Program-made: the position numbers and the translations under genes | The notes under the pieces: model-generated | What the model saw: only the letters and a program-made list of their open reading frames with translations | Told to the model about the DNA's origin: nothing | The model's database searches: none | DNA from: Planctomicrobium piriforme | Lineage (GTDB): Bacteria > Planctomycetota > Planctomycetia > Planctomycetales > Planctomycetaceae | DNA length: 59,083 nucleotides | Direction of reading: 5' to 3' | NCBI GenBank assembly: GCA_945860955.1 | Contig: CAMATH010000044.1 | Location: forward strand, 1 to 59,083 | In this document: piece by piece, positions 43,921-51,419 of the stretch | How positions within the stretch are numbered: position 1 is the first letter of the stretch | Layout: the number at the start of each line of letters is the position of its first letter

Positions 43921-45234
43921 ATGAACCAAGACACGCCGATTACCCGGGGAAGTCAACTCTTGTGGATCGAAGAGAGCGACGATCGGCTCGTTTTCGAGAT
44001 ATCGGCCGCCGGCAGCGGACAGGGTTATGGGGTACTTGGACTGCAGTTGTGTACGCCGTTATTCTTCACCGCCATTCGACTCTTGGCGAACCTGGTACGA
44101 CCTGGCATTACTGCGGGTGACGTGGGAGTCGATTTGCTTACCACGCTTCCGATTTGGGCGGCGGGACTGGGATTGTGCGCAGTGGCGCTCCTCCGGCGGT
44201 TCGCGCGGACCATTGTCAATCTTGACCGTCAGAATATTGTAGTCGAGTCGGTTGCTGGCGGGTGGACCCGGCGACAACATCTTGCATTGTTGCGTGAACG
44301 GCCGGCAGAGCTTGTCTTGTTGCTTGGGTCGAGGGATCGCGCATTCCAGGATCCCAATGAAACATTCCTATTTCAGAAGCGAAGTATCCAGGTTCACGAG
44401 ATACAATTGCGGGGGACTACTGGGACAGTCCGGTTTGGCTCGGCGCTGCTTGAGTTGGAACAAGACCGGCTGCTGGATCGGATTAATGAATTCTTGGGTC
44501 ACGGAAGGGCTGGCGATGTGCCGATTCTCCGACGCTGTCCTTGCTGCGACGGAAACCTATCCGGCGGGCAGCAGAAAGCCGGTGGAATTTGCCCGCACTG
44601 TGTTGTCCCCGTGAGCGGGACCACAGCGACATCGGCAGACAGTGTGCCTCTCGCACCGCTTCCCGAAAAGTCGGCGATTCGAATCACAGCCAATTCGTCG
44701 GACCACTTGAGGTTTTCGTTCCCGTTAATAGGCGACCCGCTGAAACGCTGGTTCTGGCCGGGACTATTGCTGACGTACGTTGTTTTTGGTGGCGCCGTCA
44801 CAAGCATTCTGTCGTTGCGGCGAGGCCCGGTTGAAGTCACGCCGCAGAATGATGGCTGGTTGCTCGTGGGGTTGGGCGTTATCGGCTTCATCGTGTCTCT
44901 GTACCGGTCGGTGTTGCGGTACGAGATCGACTTGACGCGTGAACGGTTGACGTGTCAGGCCTGGTTCGGACCGTTCGGTTGGGCGGAATCATTACCGACC
45001 CGGGAAATTGAGCGCGTGGGGCGGGAATTTTACGATGGCCAGCCGTGGAGCTCCAAGATTCGCCGATCTCCAGACGGACGCGCGGCGGTTGATCGACTGA
45101 AATGCGTCGCGCGGGCCGGTCGTACGACAGTGCGGCTGACGCGATCACTCGATCCGGTGATCGATGTTCAGGTTGTCGAACTGATCACTCACCGGCTGTC
45201 GGGGTGGGGAATGGTGGTCGCGGGTGAATCCTGA
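43921..45234 (+). CDS. Four-helix membrane protein with internal zinc ribbon, unknown family
   Basis: A 437-residue protein from ATG 43921 (MNQDTPITRGSQLLWIEESD). Two hydrophobic segments in the N-terminal half (VLGLQLCTPLFFTAIRLLAN and LLTTLPIWAAGLGLCAVALL) precede a soluble part. A CPCC-x15-CPHC zinc ribbon lies near residue 205. Two further helices follow (FWPGLLLTYVVFGGAVTSIL and GWLLVGLGVIGFIVSLYRSV), then a basic domain with EIDLTRERLTCQAWFGPF and DVQVVELITHRLSGWG. The two halves have similar helix-pair plus soluble-domain layouts, so it may come from an internal duplication. The C-terminal half is repeated at 46944-47529. I do not recognise the family. Confidence 0.75.
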   Translation: MNQDTPITRGSQLLWIEESDDRLVFEISAAGSGQGYGVLGLQLCTPLFFTAIRLLANLVRPGITAGDVGVDLLTTLPIWAAGLGLCAVALLRRFARTIVNLDRQNIVVESVAGGWTRRQHLALLRERPAELVLLLGSRDRAFQDPNETFLFQKRSIQVHEIQLRGTTGTVRFGSALLELEQDRLLDRINEFLGHGRAGDVPILRRCPCCDGNLSGGQQKAGGICPHCVVPVSGTTATSADSVPLAPLPEKSAIRITANSSDHLRFSFPLIGDPLKRWFWPGLLLTYVVFGGAVTSILSLRRGPVEVTPQNDGWLLVGLGVIGFIVSLYRSVLRYEIDLTRERLTCQAWFGPFGWAESLPTREIERVGREFYDGQPWSSKIRRSPDGRAAVDRLKCVARAGRTTVRLTRSLDPVIDVQVVELITHRLSGWGMVVAGES

Positions 45235-45351
45235 ATGAACCGATGTGGTTTCGGATCCAATCCGAAATGCGTGGACAACTCGCGAAAACTCATGTCGCCT
45301 TGGCAGGTTCTGAGGTGTCGGCCACTCACTGGTCTTGCGTCGTCACTGCAA
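44649..45351. repeat. Direct repeat copy A of C-terminal half and downstream sequence
   Basis: This stretch is nearly identical to 46944-47645. It runs from mid-gene of the zinc-ribbon membrane protein through the stop codon and about 115 bases beyond. Differences are scattered and many are silent in the coding part. Confidence 0.85.
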
Positions 45352-45854
45352 CGAACGGGGCCATCCAATGACGGAAACTTCGCTTCCAGTCCTGGCTCAG
45401 GATCGCCGATCTGAACGTAACGAATTGTCGGAATTCGACTTGCGGACGTAGTAGCGGCCTGGGAAGCCTGCGGTCGACCATGGGGTGGCCCCGTTTTTCT
45501 CTATTGGGTTAAGGCCCGATTCTCTCGCAAAATCATCGAAATCCGGCGGATTCCTGCTAAATGGGGCAGGTACACCCGGTCGCGATGGGGAGGACTGCGG
45601 CATAGCATGGGAGCAAAGTGCGGTGTAGAGTGGAATTCAATCCGGCGATCCGTCGCAACTCGTTTCGTGTTCTAATGCGTCAGACTTGACAAGTCCATGC
45701 CGCACCGCCAGGCTGCGGTATAACTTTCAGTACTTCGGCCACCGGGTAATTGTTCCGTTTCACTCGGTGGTGTCTCAGTCAGACGCCTCGAGTTCTTCGT
45801 TGCAGAGGTTGCAGCGAAAAACACAGTGCTGTTTTAACCAGAAAGGGACTCACC
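45235..45854. other. Repeat-rich intergenic stretch before the PEP-CTERM gene
   Basis: This 620-base gap holds the end of repeat copy A, the inner direct repeat at 45350-45485, and a weak hairpin ATGGGG-TGG-CCCCGT followed by TTTTC at 45480-45499 that may terminate transcription of the zinc-ribbon gene. TTGACA (45686) and TATAAC (45719) are too far apart to be a normal promoter. The PEP-CTERM gene has AAGGG about seven bases before its ATG. Confidence 0.5.
45350..45485. repeat. Inner direct repeat, left copy, flanking the PEP-CTERM gene
   Basis: It starts AACGAACGGGGCCATCCAAT and includes GAATTCGACTTGCGG, and matches 46778-46913 with small indels. The two copies flank 1.3 kb carrying the PEP-CTERM gene in direct orientation. 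Confidence 0.8.
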
Positions 45855-46649
45855 ATGACAACCTGTCGATTACAGTCTCTCGCCAGCCTCCTCGCTGTAG
45901 GCATCTGGGTGTTCACAGCTGGCGTGTCGAGCGCAGATAATTTCGTCCAAGAAGTAAAGAATAAGTCTGAACTTACTACGGCCAACGATCTAACCCTTCT
46001 CTTCCTGAACGCTGCTCCAAAAAAGGTCATGATCACTGACCCTATGGGGAACAATCCAAGGAGTCCGTCGACGACGGATGGGGCCAAGGCTACATGGAAC
46101 GTGGGTGCGCTTCCAGCGAATGTCGCGCCGGGAGAATCGGGCAAGGTCACTTTTAGCGGTGCGGCCGGTACGAAGATCGACAAGAAGAACTCGTTCTGGA
46201 CTGAAAACGGTAACCAGATAGTGGAATCCCTCGCATCTCTTGGCAAGCCGCCCGACATTATTTTCGACGGGGGAGTATTCGCCCGAATCACAAATCCCGA
46301 GGCGTTCGCCCTTGTCTACAGTGACATACGACTCTACAGGGATAATGATCTGGCGAACTTCAACACGAGTTTATTTTACACACCGACTGGCCAGTTGGTA
46401 ACCGGGTTTCCTTCAGAGATCTTTCTCGGCCCTGGAGAATCGGTTGAGTTTCCGTTCGGTTCGATAAAACCAAAATCTTATCAATTGGTCTTGGCAAACG
46501 TTGCGGCGGTCACTGATCCGAGCGACTCTTATTTCGTCGCCGCCGCTGCCGTTCCGGAACCCGGGACGTTTTCCTTACTTGGGATGGGTTGCATCACTCT
46601 GCTTGTCGCCTATTGGCGTCGCCGGGCCGCAAAAGAAAAGTCGAAGTAA
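45855..46649 (+). CDS. PEP-CTERM-sorted exported protein
   Basis: A 264-residue protein from ATG 45855, with AAGGG seven bases upstream. A signal peptide, LQSLASLLAVGIWVFTAGVS, leads to a beta-rich domain with TWNVGALPANVAPGESGKVT and LFYTPTGQLVTGFPSEIFLG. The C-terminus is a classical PEP-CTERM tail: AAVPEPGTFSLLGMGCITLL, a short helix, then RRRAAKEKSK. Exosortase would cut at the PEP motif and hold the protein in the envelope. No exosortase gene lies in the window. Base composition is less GC-rich than its neighbours, and it sits between direct repeats, which hints that this segment arrived separately. Confidence 0.85.
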   Translation: MTTCRLQSLASLLAVGIWVFTAGVSSADNFVQEVKNKSELTTANDLTLLFLNAAPKKVMITDPMGNNPRSPSTTDGAKATWNVGALPANVAPGESGKVTFSGAAGTKIDKKNSFWTENGNQIVESLASLGKPPDIIFDGGVFARITNPEAFALVYSDIRLYRDNDLANFNTSLFYTPTGQLVTGFPSEIFLGPGESVEFPFGSIKPKSYQLVLANVAAVTDPSDSYFVAAAAVPEPGTFSLLGMGCITLLVAYWRRRAAKEKSK

Positions 46650-46902
46650 AGGGGTCTCGGGAATCGAACCGAGGATGAACAGATCCCAACTCGTCGCGGC
46701 AGCAGACCGGGCCGGCATTACGGCTTTAGAGGTGCAACGCTACGCCGTTGACCCTTTTCTGGGAAGGTTGAAATTGGAACGAACGGGGCCATTCAATGAC
46801 TGAAAAAATCTCTTCCATTCGTGGCGCAGGATCGCTGACCTGAACGTAACACATTGTCGGAATTCGACTTGCGGTCGCAGTAGCAGTCTCGGAAGCCTGC
46901 GG
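46650..46902. other. Region between PEP-CTERM gene and duplicated fragment
   Basis: Contains the inner direct repeat at 46778-46913. The part before it (46650-46777) includes GGGAATCGAACCGAGG, which looks like the end of a tRNA T-arm but does not fold as one, and a short frame (QLVAAADRAGITALEVQRYA) of uncertain status. No gene is called. Confidence 0.4.
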
Positions 46903-46913
46903 TTGACTAATGG
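46778..46913. repeat. Inner direct repeat, right copy
   Basis: Right partner of 45350-45485. It starts AACGAACGGGGCCATTCAAT and ends at GGTTGACTAATGGG, close to the start of the duplicated coding fragment. Confidence 0.8.
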
Positions 46914-47529
46914 GATTCGTTTTCCCATTCCCCGTTTTCCCATTCTCGCACCTCTTCCCGAAAAGTCGGCGATTCGAATTACACTCGATTCGTCGTACCA
47001 TTTGAGATTTTCATTTCCGTCGGTTGGCGATCCGTTGAAACGCTGGTTCTGGCCGGGACTATTGCTGACGTACGTTGTTTTTGGCGGCGCCGTCACAATC
47101 ATTCTCTGGTTGCGGCGAGGTCCGGTTGGGGTCACGCCGCAGGATGATGGCTGGTTCCTCGTGGGGTTGGGCGTTATCGGCTTCATCGTGTCGCTGTACC
47201 GGTCGGTGTTGCGGTACGAGATCGACCTGACGCGTGAACGGTTGACGTGTCAGGCCTGGTTCGGACCGTTCCATTGGACGGAATCACTACCGACCCGGGA
47301 AATTGAGCGCGTGGGGCGGGAGTTTTACGATGGGCGGCCGTGGAGTTCGAAGATTCGCCGTTCTCCGGACGGACGCGCGACGGTTGATCGACTGAAATGC
47401 GTCGCGCGGGCCGGTCGTACGACAGTGCGGCTGACGCGATCACTCGATCAGGTGATCGATGTTCAGGTTGTCGAACTGATCACTCACCGGCTGTCGGGGT
47501 GGGGACTGGTGGTCGCGGGTGAATCCTGA
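46903..47529 (+). pseudogene. Duplicated C-terminal half of the zinc-ribbon membrane protein (probable gene fragment)
   Basis: An open frame of 208 residues that can start only at TTG 46903, inside the inner repeat. From residue about 16 (APLPEKSAIRITLDSSYHLR) it matches the C-terminal half of the 437-residue protein, including both membrane helices and the basic end domain. It lacks the N-terminal half and zinc ribbon. Only about a dozen amino acids differ (for example GPFHWTE versus GPFGWAE) and the frame is intact. It is probably a duplication remnant without its own promoter, but its open frame and silent substitutions leave room for expression. Confidence 0.6.
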
Positions 47530-47645
47530 ATGAACCAATGTGGTTCCGGATCCTATCTGAAATGAGTGGGCAACTCGCCAAAGAACATGTCGCCTTGGCT
47601 GACTCTGCGGTGTCTGCCACTCAACGGTCTTGCGTCGTCAATGCA
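46944..47645. repeat. Direct repeat copy B
   Basis: Second copy of 44649-45351, covering the duplicated coding fragment and about 115 bases after its stop. Confidence 0.85.
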
Positions 47646-47653
47646 AGTGCCGA

Positions 47654-48892
47654 TCACACGCCTTTCGGGGGACTTACGAAATCGTCGGCCAGGCGCTGTG
47701 CGTCCCCCTTCCCCATTTCGCCTTCTTGCAGCCAAATTCGATACCGCACGTTGAGCGGCCTGTCGGTATCGAGTTCGTATTCAAAATAGCTGCCGAAGCG
47801 GCCGTAATCCCGCTCGCTGAACCGGGCCTCTTTGGGATTTTGGGGCCGATCGAGATTGCAGCAGGTGTACCGTTGCGTTCCGACGACGAATGAAAGCGCG
47901 TGCCAGGGGAGGTTCACGTGGGACTTGTCGTCGGGCCAGTTGCGGAACTTACCCGGTTCCCCCTTGCCATCGGGACGCAGGTAGTACGTCTGGCTGGCCG
48001 TCTTGTCAGGAACTGCCTGGGTGGCCCGAAACTGAAAGCCGGCATGCTGTGGATCCCCATCGAGTTTCACTTTGCCAACCTTGCTGGTGAGTCGACTGGC
48101 GAATTCGATCAACACTCCGCCCGCGGTGTGATAGGCCGACAATTCCCGCAATTCCTCCGCGAAAACCTGTTTGTCCTGCCCGTGCCAGGCGATCCGGCAG
48201 ACATGTCGTCCCAGCACCGGGCCCGCGTCTGAGGAAACGATCTCCTCATGCGACTGGTACTCTCCCTTGTTGCAATGCCAGGTGTCCGCGACTTTTCCGT
48301 CGCCGTAGCTGATCTTGTTGAACCCGAAGAACAAGCCCCGGTGGTGGGGGAACAGCCCTCCCGGCCCCTTTGTCACCAGGATTTTTCCCTGAGGATCGAA
48401 CACATGATGGTACGGCTTGTACGTTTCGCCCCGTTTCTCGGGTGTTGATTCGTCGAGGCTGGCGTGCATATACCGGAGCACTGGTCGGCCATCGAAGTCG
48501 AGTTCGGTCACTCCGGGAGCGGTCTGCTGCCAGTGAAAGGACGGCGGATTGGCACCCCCTTCATCCGTGATCATCGCGGTGAAATCGGCGGTCTTGCCCC
48601 GTTCCAGTCTGGGGAGAATAAACACCAGTTCCGCATTGAAATCACCAATGCCATCGGCGGCAGCGACAACCGAAGGTCGAGTCAACTGCCCTGGGAGCGT
48701 GCGATTCGCTGCGTCAACGACGGACACGCTCAGTTTGTCGCGGTAATTGATCTTCACTGGAATACGCACCGGCGACTCGATCCGGTCGTGGTCCCCGGCC
48801 TCGACTCGAAACTTGTGCGAGACCGTCTCGGCCCGTGCGACCCCAGTCACGAGAACGATGGCCAGCGTGGCAAACAGCGCAGAACACTTCAT
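47654..48892 (-). CDS. DUF6807 (PmoA-family-like) exported protein
   Basis: A 412-residue protein from ATG 48892 with signal peptide CSALFATLAIVLVTGVARA. The mature part is beta-rich: FRVEAGDHDRIESPVRIPV, then FDGRPVLRYMHASLDESTPE and KILVTKGPGGLFPHHRGLFF, and a C-terminal domain with YTCCNLDRPQNPKEARFSER and FGSYFEYELDTDRPLNVRYR. The LFPHHRGLFFG and conserved Tyr/His/Asp pattern is typical of DUF6807, formerly grouped as PmoA in planctomycetes. The family has no proven activity; a role in sugar metabolism or binding is inferred. It is convergent with the duplicated fragment. Confidence 0.82.
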   Translation of the reverse strand: MKCSALFATLAIVLVTGVARAETVSHKFRVEAGDHDRIESPVRIPVKINYRDKLSVSVVDAANRTLPGQLTRPSVVAAADGIGDFNAELVFILPRLERGKTADFTAMITDEGGANPPSFHWQQTAPGVTELDFDGRPVLRYMHASLDESTPEKRGETYKPYHHVFDPQGKILVTKGPGGLFPHHRGLFFGFNKISYGDGKVADTWHCNKGEYQSHEEIVSSDAGPVLGRHVCRIAWHGQDKQVFAEELRELSAYHTAGGVLIEFASRLTSKVGKVKLDGDPQHAGFQFRATQAVPDKTASQTYYLRPDGKGEPGKFRNWPDDKSHVNLPWHALSFVVGTQRYTCCNLDRPQNPKEARFSERDYGRFGSYFEYELDTDRPLNVRYRIWLQEGEMGKGDAQRLADDFVSPPKGV

Positions 48893-48994
48893 GGATGACC
48901 CGACTCGCAAAGGAACCAAGAACTTGGCGAACGGATGGAGCCTATCTCCAATAGGTGTCTGGGGCAATCGTCAACACCCGCCGTCGCGGCCGGG

Positions 48995-49741
48995 TCACAC
49001 GGTCGCCGCGTCCCGCAACAGCTCTCTTGTCGCCGGGTGGTCGGGCGATTCGAAAACCTGCTCCGGTGGACCGGACTCAACAACACGTCCCGCCGAGAGA
49101 ACATGGACCACGTTGGCCACGCGTCGGGCGAAGGTCATCGCGTGAGTGACCACCAGCATCGTTTGCCCTTCCTTCGCCAGGTCGGTCATCACGCTCAGCA
49201 CTTCGCCCGTCATCCGCGGATCGAGCGCACTGGTTGGTTCGTCGAACAGTATCATCTCCGGCTTCATCGCCAGGGCCCGGGCGATGGCGACACGTTGTTG
49301 TTGCCCGCCGGAAAGCTGATTAGGGCGGCTCTGGAGCTTTTCTCCCAGTCCCACTCGGTCAAGCAGCCTCGTCGCGTCGTCCCGGGCGGCGTCCCGCGGT
49401 TGCCGCAAGACGCACAGCGGGGCCGCCATGACATTTTCGATCACACTGAGATGTGGAAACAGGTTGAACTGCTGGAACACCATACCCACCCGCAGTCGGA
49501 TGTGTTGGAGGGCAGTTCGGCGTTTTTCGCGGGAATGACCGGCGTCGAGCCGCACGCCACCGACGTCGATCGCCCCCCCCTGGAAATCCTCCAAACCGTT
49601 GATGCAGCGGAGGAGTGTGCTTTTTCCCGAACCACTCGGACCAATCAAGACCCCGACTTGGCCTTTACCCAAAGCGAGCGAGGCTTCCTTCAGAATTTCG
49701 AGCGGGCCGTGGAACTTGACGAGTTCTGAGATATGGAGCAC
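48995..49741 (-). CDS. Polar amino-acid type ABC transporter ATP-binding protein
   Basis: A 248-residue ATPase with Walker A LIGPSGSGKSTLLRCINGLE, Q-loop MVFQQFNLFPHLSVIENVMA, signature PNQLSGGQQQRVAIARALAM, Walker B EMILFDEPTSALDPRM and switch His in LVVTHAMTFARRVA. This is a GlnQ/HisP-type subunit. The permease and periplasmic binding genes expected next to it are absent on both sides in this window, so it must assemble with products encoded elsewhere. It is separated from DUF6807 by about 100 bases. Confidence 0.85.
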   Translation of the reverse strand: MLHISELVKFHGPLEILKEASLALGKGQVGVLIGPSGSGKSTLLRCINGLEDFQGGAIDVGGVRLDAGHSREKRRTALQHIRLRVGMVFQQFNLFPHLSVIENVMAAPLCVLRQPRDAARDDATRLLDRVGLGEKLQSRPNQLSGGQQQRVAIARALAMKPEMILFDEPTSALDPRMTGEVLSVMTDLAKEGQTMLVVTHAMTFARRVANVVHVLSAGRVVESGPPEQVFESPDHPATRELLRDAATV

Positions 49742-49872
49742 TGTTGGGTGCCGGGGCGAGAGGATCGCGGCAGGGAATGAAAAAAACCGGCGGTTCCGAT
49801 GTCAGCGTTGAGCGCTGAAGCCACAATTCTCACGCCAACCGGACAACTCCAGGTGCAGGGAAAGGATGAAGG

Positions 49873-50805
49873 TTACGGGGTGTCGAGGAGGTCGGACCAG
49901 TTTTTTGCGTCGAGCAGTCGGAGGGCCAGTTGTTCCAGGACGGCTGGTTCGACGATGTTGGAGATCGCCTTTCGGATTTTGGCGGACGGTTTGCCGAAGA
50001 GTTTGGATCCCTGAGCGAGGAGGATCCGCCGGGCTTCTTCCTCCCGCCCGGCAACCCGACCTTTGCGGAGTCCGCGCTCGAGGCCCGCTTCGAGGCCTTC
50101 TTCTCGACCTACTTCTCGACCTACTTCTCGACCAATTTCCCATCCTTCTTTGAGAATCGCCTGGTAGGTGACCGATTCTTTCATGGAACGAACTCCCTGC
50201 AACAGTTGGCTGGAAACTTCCGGATCGTATTTTAATCCCATCAGGATGAACGTGGCAGTCCAAAGCGAGTCCATGTCTGCTTGTCCCATTTCCTGAAGGA
50301 ACCGGTTTTCCATCTGGTTGATCATGGCCGGCAGCTCGGGTTCGGCGACTTCTGTCAATGGCAGCAGCGGGAGCGTTCCGACCCCGCCGTCAAGGATCGT
50401 CTCGGGTCGTACGTCCCAGAGTCGAATTGTGTCGTACTCAAACTCCAGATATTTCCTGTCACGCGGAAGTTTCAAAACCACGCGACCGGTCATCCCCTTC
50501 CCGTCAGCTTCGCGTCGCAGCAGGACGACCACGCTCCGGACCGGCAGGGAATGACGGATGCCCAGCAGCACGTTGTATTTCAAAACGCGTTCACTCAGCG
50601 TCGAATCGTGACTTGCCTGGAACTCCAGATGCAATATCCAGGGTTCCGGTTCGTCGATCCGCAGGACTTTGTCAGCCGCCGCGGACACTGTGGAAACGTC
50701 GGCATCAATGATTGTGACCGCCACGTGCCGGTCGACGCCTGCGAACTGCGCCCAGTCTTGCGGATAGTCTTCCGGCAGATTCTTCAGAATGGCGTCATAT
50801 CGCAT
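49873..50805 (-). CDS. Rpn family recombination-promoting nuclease (putative transposase-like)
   Basis: A 310-residue protein starting MRYDAILKNLPEDYPQDWAQ. The PD-(D/E)XK core is suggested by DADVSTVSAAADKVLRIDEP then WILHLEFQASHDSTLSERVL, where LEFQ gives the catalytic Glu-x-Gln pair. The middle is helical (LPAMINQMENRFLQEM). A repeat-rich linker follows with three copies of GREV/GREE (about residues 226-237) and a short GLERGLRKGR run, then a C-terminal helical domain ending LALRLLDAKNWSDLLDTP. Rpn relatives make strand breaks and stimulate RecA-independent recombination, and can be toxic. Variable tetrapeptide repeats are common in this group. Confidence 0.75.
   Translation of the reverse strand: MRYDAILKNLPEDYPQDWAQFAGVDRHVAVTIIDADVSTVSAAADKVLRIDEPEPWILHLEFQASHDSTLSERVLKYNVLLGIRHSLPVRSVVVLLRREADGKGMTGRVVLKLPRDRKYLEFEYDTIRLWDVRPETILDGGVGTLPLLPLTEVAEPELPAMINQMENRFLQEMGQADMDSLWTATFILMGLKYDPEVSSQLLQGVRSMKESVTYQAILKEGWEIGREVGREVGREEGLEAGLERGLRKGRVAGREEEARRILLAQGSKLFGKPSAKIRKAISNIVEPAVLEQLALRLLDAKNWSDLLDTP
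50101..50136 (-). repeat. Tandem 12-bp repeats inside the Rpn-type gene
   Basis: TTCTCGACCTAC occurs three times in tandem from 50101 on the plus strand, with the last copy diverged after TTCTCGACC. On the coding strand it spells Gly-Arg-Glu-Val repeats. Copy-number slippage here would change linker length in multiples of four residues without a frameshift. Confidence 0.8.
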
Positions 50806-50927
50806 GGGCTGGACAACTTACCCGGAGCTGGAACCACGAAATCGATTGACCGAGAGTCAGGTTGCGTAATTCCTATGAATTTGTCAAGGATTTCGGATTC
50901 ACGTGACTTTTCAGCCGGGAGGAGCAG

Positions 50928-51200
50928 TCATTCCTGTCTGCCTTTTTGCTTCGCCGCTTCCCGCCGTTCTTCCTCCAACACCCGTTCCCGCACACGCATC
51001 ATCCAGCGTCCCCACACAAAGTAGTGGAATAGCGTCGGCACAACGAAAATCAGTCCCACGATCAGCATCCCCTGCACCTGGGGGAATACCAGCGACACCA
51101 GCGCGAACAGCGAGCCGGCGATAATCAACACGATCAACAGAGCGATCGATGTCGCCAGATTGCGTTGGTTCTTGGCCGTTGGACCATCAAGGGGACTCAT
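50928..51200 (-). CDS. Small two-helix membrane protein
   Basis: A 90-residue protein starting MSPLDGPTAKNQRNLATSIA. Two helices (ALLIVLIIAGSLFALVSLVF and MLIVGLIFVVPTLFHYFVWG) are joined by a short loop, with a basic, Arg/Glu-rich C-terminal tail (RRVRERVLEEERREAAK-like). The N- and C-termini are probably cytoplasmic. I do not recognise a family. It lies 122 bases upstream of the Rpn gene on the same strand. Confidence 0.65.
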   Translation of the reverse strand: MSPLDGPTAKNQRNLATSIALLIVLIIAGSLFALVSLVFPQVQGMLIVGLIFVVPTLFHYFVWGRWMMRVRERVLEEERREAAKQKGRQE

Positions 51201-51419
51201 CCGGGCGTTTCTCCAGGGCGTTCACGCGGCGTCGGCCACGTGGTGAATTCCCAGACATTGTAGGGGCCGGTCGCACCGCGGGGCAGTCGTGATCTGCTTG
51301 ACAAACGCTCCCCCGCTTCCCAGACTCGGTTGCTCCGCTGGTTCCGCGCGCTCTGGCAACTCTGCGGCTGTGCGCGGCCGGCATTCGTTCATTTCGTGTT
51401 CCCACTTCCGAGGCGTATT

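Noticed and set aside
45686-45724. TTGACA and TATAAC upstream of the PEP-CTERM gene
   Set aside because: They are 27 bases apart, outside the usual 16-18, so not called as a promoter.
46650-46690. tRNA-like sequence GGGAATCGAACCGAGG
   Set aside because: The minus strand gives a T-arm with an 8-base loop and no matching acceptor or anticodon stem can be found upstream.
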